Positions 4,486 through 7,583 of a stretch of 7,583 nucleotides of DNA are shown piece after piece (position 1 is the first letter of the stretch; the number at the start of each line of letters is the position of its first letter). Location: assembly GCA_028704195.1 (NCBI GenBank), contig JAQVLL010000085.1, forward strand, positions 1 to 7,583. The letters are read 5' to 3'. The translations under genes were made by a program, and so were the position numbers. The notes below the pieces were generated by a model that saw only the letters and a list, made by a program, of their open reading frames with translations, did no database searches and had not been told where the DNA came from. The stretch is from Smithellaceae bacterium. Lineage in GTDB: Bacteria; Desulfobacterota; Syntrophia; Syntrophales; Smithellaceae.

Positions 4486-6255
4486 TCATTTCATTCGCTC
4501 GGATTTGAGATTTACAGTGTTTGCACCACGGACGGAATTCGTCAGGACAATCCGGTCCGCACATTTCAGGTCTTTGAGATTCAGTATTTTTTCCCGGGCA
4601 TTGAACTTCCTGATCATCACCTGCCTGGCGATGCCGTTTAATAATCCGCAGGAAAGGGGCGGTGTGTACCACCTGTCTTTCACCAGGATGAAGATATTGG
4701 ATATCGCGCCTTCGGTAATTTCATTTTTTTCATTTTGAAAAACAACATCAAAATATCCCCGGGCCGAGTATCTTTTGAATTCTTCATCATACAGTTTCCG
4801 GTGCGTCGTCTTGTGATATAAAAAAGGATTGTCGGAATTTGTTTTATGCCGGGACACAGCAACCAGCGGAGATGAGGCGGGCCGTGGATCTGTCGGTTGA
4901 TGCTGAATCAAAAAATTTCCATCGGGTTTCACAAGCAGACGCAGGCGGATCCTTCCGGATAATTTTGCCGCATATGAGTTCAGTGAAGTTTTTATTTCAT
5001 CCAGAGGGCAAGCGATGGAAAAGAAGCGGGCCGAATTTTTTAAGCGCTGCAGATGACGGCTTAAATATTTTATCCTTCCCTTTTCAAGAAGCATGGTTTC
5101 AATAAGCGCAAATTCCGGTATAGTGCCGGTCAGAAATTGTCCCTTGAGTCGGCATTCCTCGAATTCATCTTCCGGCCGGGAATCAGCAACGATGCCTCCT
5201 CCGACTCCCATCCTGGCCCGGTATTTATGGCCGGACTGATGCCGGAGATCAATGGTCCGGATGGCGACATTAAAAACGGTCTGACCGTCCGGGGCAAAGT
5301 AACCGATGGCGCCGGTGTATATATCTCTTGGCCCGTGTTCGAGATCGCTGATAATTTTCATGCTCCGGATCTTCGGCGCGCCGGTCACCGAGCCGCAGGG
5401 AAAAAGGCTTTTGAGCATCTCCAGCATTTTGATTTGCGGCCGGAGCCTGCCGGTTATGGTGGACGTCATCTGCAGCAGGGTTTCATACGTTTCCACTTCG
5501 AAAAGTTTTTTCACTCTCACGGAGCCGGGCAGACAAATCCGGCCCAGATCATTTCGGAGCAGATCCACAATCATGACATTTTCGCTTTTGTTTTTCGCGT
5601 CATGGCTCAGCCAGCGCGAAGATGCCGATAGCGGTGAAGTGCCCTTCATCGGCTTTACCGTGACGTTTCCCCTGGTGTCGACACGGAAGAAAAGTTCCGG
5701 CGAAAGGGAAATAACGGTGTTACCGGCAAAGTGAATGAGCGCCGAGTAGGAAACTTTCTGAGACTGTTTTAGACGCTCGTAAAAACCGGCAATGTCTCCG
5801 ACGAAATGAAAATCATACCGGGACGTGTAGTTAATTTGGTAAGTTTCTCCTTTTGCGATGCAGGTATTGATTTTCCGGGTTGCTTTTTCGTACTGTCCAA
5901 AATCAATCGCCAGCCGGGGTTGGGAAAAAAAGAAAGGCCGGTTTTCATGTTGCTCGTCGCGGGGCAACCGCTTCAACGGTTCACGATAGACTCCGAACCA
6001 CAGCAGGGGGTAATCGGTTTTCGGGCAGTACTGGTTCAGGGATTCTTCAAGAAAATAGCCCATCTCGTAGGCAAAAAAACCTGCCAGGAAAAAGCCTTTT
6101 TCCCTGTGGTCTTCCATTTGCCGGAAACACGTTTGCAGTTGGGCTGGTTTGCGGCAGGTGATGATTTCCACCGGTTCTGCAAACAGGAAGTTTTGCGAAT
6201 TGTTCCTGTCCCTGCGGAGGGTTTCCAGCAGGACGATGTTGTTTGTCAGATTCAT
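4486..6255 (-). CDS. pabB: PabB-PabC fusion: aminodeoxychorismate synthase component I and aminodeoxychorismate lyase
   Basis: This 589-residue protein would make p-aminobenzoate for folate. The first part (about 1-378) is a chorismate-binding PabB domain: AYEMGYFLE at 62-70, SLSPELFFRV at 183-192, KPMKGT at 201-206, ENVMIVDLLRNDLGR at 225-239, GSVTGAPK at 288-295 and GGGIVADSRPEDEFEECRLK at 352-371. K204 in KPMKGT matches the lysine that distinguishes PabB from TrpE. The second part (about 382-589) is a class IV PLP aminotransferase-fold lyase (PabC). Its PLP lysine is probably K482 in HKTT, with ITEGAISN at 513-520 and LLNGIARQ at 538-545. The glutamine amidotransferase PabA is not in the window. 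Start: ATG at 6255 with a weak AAAGA upstream; GTG at 6258 is equally possible. Length is normal for the fusion. Confidence 0.95.
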   Translation of the reverse strand: MNLTNNIVLLETLRRDRNNSQNFLFAEPVEIITCRKPAQLQTCFRQMEDHREKGFFLAGFFAYEMGYFLEESLNQYCPKTDYPLLWFGVYREPLKRLPRDEQHENRPFFFSQPRLAIDFGQYEKATRKINTCIAKGETYQINYTSRYDFHFVGDIAGFYERLKQSQKVSYSALIHFAGNTVISLSPELFFRVDTRGNVTVKPMKGTSPLSASSRWLSHDAKNKSENVMIVDLLRNDLGRICLPGSVRVKKLFEVETYETLLQMTSTITGRLRPQIKMLEMLKSLFPCGSVTGAPKIRSMKIISDLEHGPRDIYTGAIGYFAPDGQTVFNVAIRTIDLRHQSGHKYRARMGVGGGIVADSRPEDEFEECRLKGQFLTGTIPEFALIETMLLEKGRIKYLSRHLQRLKNSARFFSIACPLDEIKTSLNSYAAKLSGRIRLRLLVKPDGNFLIQHQPTDPRPASSPLVAVSRHKTNSDNPFLYHKTTHRKLYDEEFKRYSARGYFDVVFQNEKNEITEGAISNIFILVKDRWYTPPLSCGLLNGIARQVMIRKFNAREKILNLKDLKCADRIVLTNSVRGANTVNLKSERMK

Positions 6256-6274
6256 CACGGATCTTTAACATTCT

Positions 6275-6303
6275 TTTATAGGTTTTTTTACAATATTGAT
6301 CAA
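6275..6303 (-). promoter_or_regulatory. Sigma70 promoter of PabB-PabC
   Basis: On the minus strand TTGATC (6298-6303) and TATAAA (6275-6280) are 17 bases apart, matching 4 of 6 and 5 of 6 positions. The expected start near 6268 leaves a leader of only about 12 bases. It sits back to back with the plus-strand promoter at 6309-6337, with five bases between the two -35 boxes. Confidence 0.55.
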
Positions 6304-6308
6304 TTTAC

Positions 6309-6337
6309 TTGACTTGGCAAGAGCTTGTTTTTATACT
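6309..6337 (+). promoter_or_regulatory. Sigma70 promoter of the MgtE-like gene
   Basis: TTGACT (6309-6314) and TATACT (6332-6337) are 17 bases apart, each matching consensus at 5 of 6 positions. This is among the best promoter matches in the window. Transcription would start near 6344, leaving a leader of about 140 bases before the ATG at 6484. Confidence 0.7.
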
Positions 6338-6387
6338 TACAAAAAAATGTTTTAAGAAAAATTCTGTGATACAAACCTTTTACCGCT

Positions 6388-6449
6388 GTGAGGCTGGCTC
6401 TTGAAAGTCCGGCTGATCCGGCAGGTCACGCGATCAAAATCCCGGTCGC
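6388..6449 (+). promoter_or_regulatory. Candidate structured leader of the MgtE-like gene
   Basis: Two stems abut exactly. Stem A pairs GTGA (6388-6391) with TCAC (6426-6429) and continues with GCTGG (6393-6397) against CCGGC (6418-6422). Stem B pairs GCGATC (6430-6435) with GGTCGC (6444-6449), with one G-U pair and an 8-base loop. An alternative hairpin, CCGG (6409-6412) with CCGG (6418-6421), would break stem A. The leader does not look like the known M-box Mg2+ riboswitch. A regulatory role is inferred from the long leader and the transporter downstream. Confidence 0.35.
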
Positions 6450-6483
6450 CCCGTTCAGTGTTATCTGGTGGAAAAAATAAAGC

Positions 6484-7479
6484 ATGAATGAACCCGTAAC
6501 AATAAATGATCTTAATGATCCTGTGATGGACCATGCCAATACCGATTTTGTGGTGGTTTACACGCATAATACCGTCGGTGAGGCCCTGGAGAGCATCCGC
6601 CAAAGTCAGACGGAATCGACGATTCTCTATTTTTATGTCCTTGATGATGAAGGCCGGCTGAAAGGCACCCTGCAGACGAGAAGGCTGCTGACTTCTCCGA
6701 CGGATACGCTTGTGGAATCGATCATGGCCACAAACCTGATTGCCATACCGGATTCCGCAAATTTAATGGAGGCGCTGGAGTTTTTCATCCTTTATAAATA
6801 CCTCGCTTTCCCGATTGTTGATGAAGAGAGGAAAATGCGCGGGGTCATTGACGTCAATGTCTTTACCCAGGAAATGATCGACATGGAAGAACGCGAACAG
6901 GTCCACAGCGTCTTTGACACTCTGGGCGTGCAGATAGCGGAGATGCGCAATAAGTCTTCGCTCAGCGTGTTTCGTTATCGCTTCCCGTGGCTTCTGGCCA
7001 CTATCGCCAGCGGTACCGTCTGCGCGCTCCTGGTCGGGTTTTTCCAGGCAACCCTGGCGCAGAGCCTGATCCTGGCGTTTTTTCTAACGCTGGTCCTGGG
7101 ACTGGGGGAAAGTGTTTCCATGCAGACCATGGCCATTACCGTCCATTATATGCATCATCGCGCTTCCCAAACCGGCTGGTATTTTGACGTGCTGCGCCGT
7201 GAATTGACGCGGGTTTTTCTTCTGGCTGCCGCCTGCGGGTCTATTGTGGGGTCCATCGCCTTTGCCTGGAAGAGGGATGTGGCGGCGGGCCTGGTGATCG
7301 CCTCCGGCATCATGGCGTCACTGATGCTGGCGGGATTTATCGGGGTCAGTATTCCCGCGCTATTGCACAAGCTGAAGCTCGATTTGCATCTGGCATCGGG
7401 GCCTCTAACGCTGGCCTTTGCCGATATCTGCACCATTGCCTCCTATTTTTCACTGGCTGCTTTCATTCTGGGCAGATAA
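6484..7479 (+). CDS. MgtE-like divalent-cation transporter, short form without N domain
   Basis: This 331-residue inner-membrane protein has two CBS domains (about 13-70 and 76-135), a linker with FRYRFPWLL at 163-171, and about five transmembrane helices (roughly 167-189, 191-211, 243-263, 266-290, 306-328). This is the layout of MgtE Mg2+ channels, where CBS domains sense Mg2+ and gate the pore. Standard MgtE is about 450 residues and starts with a helical N domain, absent here; an in-frame stop one codon upstream of the ATG rules out a longer frame. LASGPLTLAFADI at 303-315 matches the last pore helix, and D314 fits the conserved pore aspartate. The usual GGNAGTQ motif is replaced by GLGESVSMQ (206-214), so ion choice or function may differ. 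The ribosome site is weak (GGTGGA, 11 bases before ATG). It is divergent from PabB-PabC. Confidence 0.88.
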   Translation: MNEPVTINDLNDPVMDHANTDFVVVYTHNTVGEALESIRQSQTESTILYFYVLDDEGRLKGTLQTRRLLTSPTDTLVESIMATNLIAIPDSANLMEALEFFILYKYLAFPIVDEERKMRGVIDVNVFTQEMIDMEEREQVHSVFDTLGVQIAEMRNKSSLSVFRYRFPWLLATIASGTVCALLVGFFQATLAQSLILAFFLTLVLGLGESVSMQTMAITVHYMHHRASQTGWYFDVLRRELTRVFLLAAACGSIVGSIAFAWKRDVAAGLVIASGIMASLMLAGFIGVSIPALLHKLKLDLHLASGPLTLAFADICTIASYFSLAAFILGR

Positions 7480-7583
7480 TTCTGTCTTATTAAGAAAATA
7501 TTGAAAAATCAGGCTTGTGATCCGGATGACTGTTTTCCACAGAGCAGGGCGTTGCTGATCAGCGCTATACTACCGGACAGAAT

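Noticed and set aside
4311..4508. Plus-strand 65-codon open frame between the tRNA and PabB-PabC
   Set aside because: It runs through the 77-base palindrome and into the end of the PabB-PabC gene, has no ribosome site, and its protein has no recognisable character.
5137..5734. Two long plus-strand open frames (5137-5631 and 5306-5734)
   Set aside because: They are antisense to the strongly supported PabB-PabC gene, have no ribosome site or domain resemblance, and are shadows of its codon structure.
6366..6404. Possible leader peptide of 12 codons starting with GTG in the MgtE-like leader
   Set aside because: It has only a weak AAGAAA upstream and no proline-, arginine- or other special codon run of the kind known from mgtL-type leader peptides.
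6352..6603. Minus-strand 83-codon open frame
   Set aside because: It overlaps the start of the MgtE-like gene and the leader antisense. There is no ribosome site or domain support.
7479..7583. Inverted repeat ATTCTGTC/GACAGAAT and palindrome GCTGATCAGC (7554-7563) after the MgtE-like gene
   Set aside because: The arms are short, the outer pair spans 105 bases and one arm lies at the window edge. Nothing ties them to a terminator or known element.
1..7583. CRISPR array, toxin-antitoxin pair, defence system or prophage
   Set aside because: No regularly spaced repeats, no paired small genes and no phage or nuclease domains are visible on either strand.

Overview
The window looks like chromosomal DNA from a Gram-negative bacterium, most likely of the Desulfobacterota (former Deltaproteobacteria). 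The evidence is moderate base composition (near half GC in the long genes), good sigma70-type promoters, AAGGAG-type ribosome sites, a tRNA gene with encoded CCA, extragenic repeats of types I associate with that group, and the gene repertoire. The taxon is inferred, not proven.

Layout, left to right. Bases 1-246 hold no complete gene. They end on the left in what looks like the leader and ribosome site of a minus-strand gene starting just outside the window, with a nested inverted repeat at 19-80. Bases 247-1824 (minus) encode an alcohol-forming fatty acyl-CoA/ACP reductase. A 518-base AT-rich gap (1825-2342) has a candidate promoter, a candidate terminator and small hairpins. Bases 2343-2828 (minus) encode a small AT-rich secreted protein of unknown function. 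Bases 2935-3822 (minus) encode a metallo-beta-lactamase-fold hydrolase that, with its own promoter, lies between two direct copies of a 27-base repeat. A tRNA-Arg(ACG) gene with promoter and terminator lies at 4094-4170 (minus). The next 315 bases carry two palindromic elements. Bases 4486-6255 (minus) encode a PabB-PabC fusion. A 228-base divergent region with back-to-back promoters leads to 6484-7479 (plus), a short MgtE-like transporter with a structured 140-base leader. The last 104 bases hold nothing convincing.

The genes do not form one operon or pathway. Each coding gene appears to have its own promoter. Known roles are fatty alcohol formation (reductase), p-aminobenzoate for folate (PabB-PabC), translation (tRNA) and probable divalent-cation transport or sensing (MgtE-like). 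The hydrolase and the secreted protein have no clear substrate.

No CRISPR array, transposase, phage gene or recognisable defence system is visible. The most interesting signals are the repeat-bounded hydrolase cassette, the MgtE-like protein lacking its regulatory N domain and having an altered pore motif, its structured leader, and the nested inverted repeat at the left edge.
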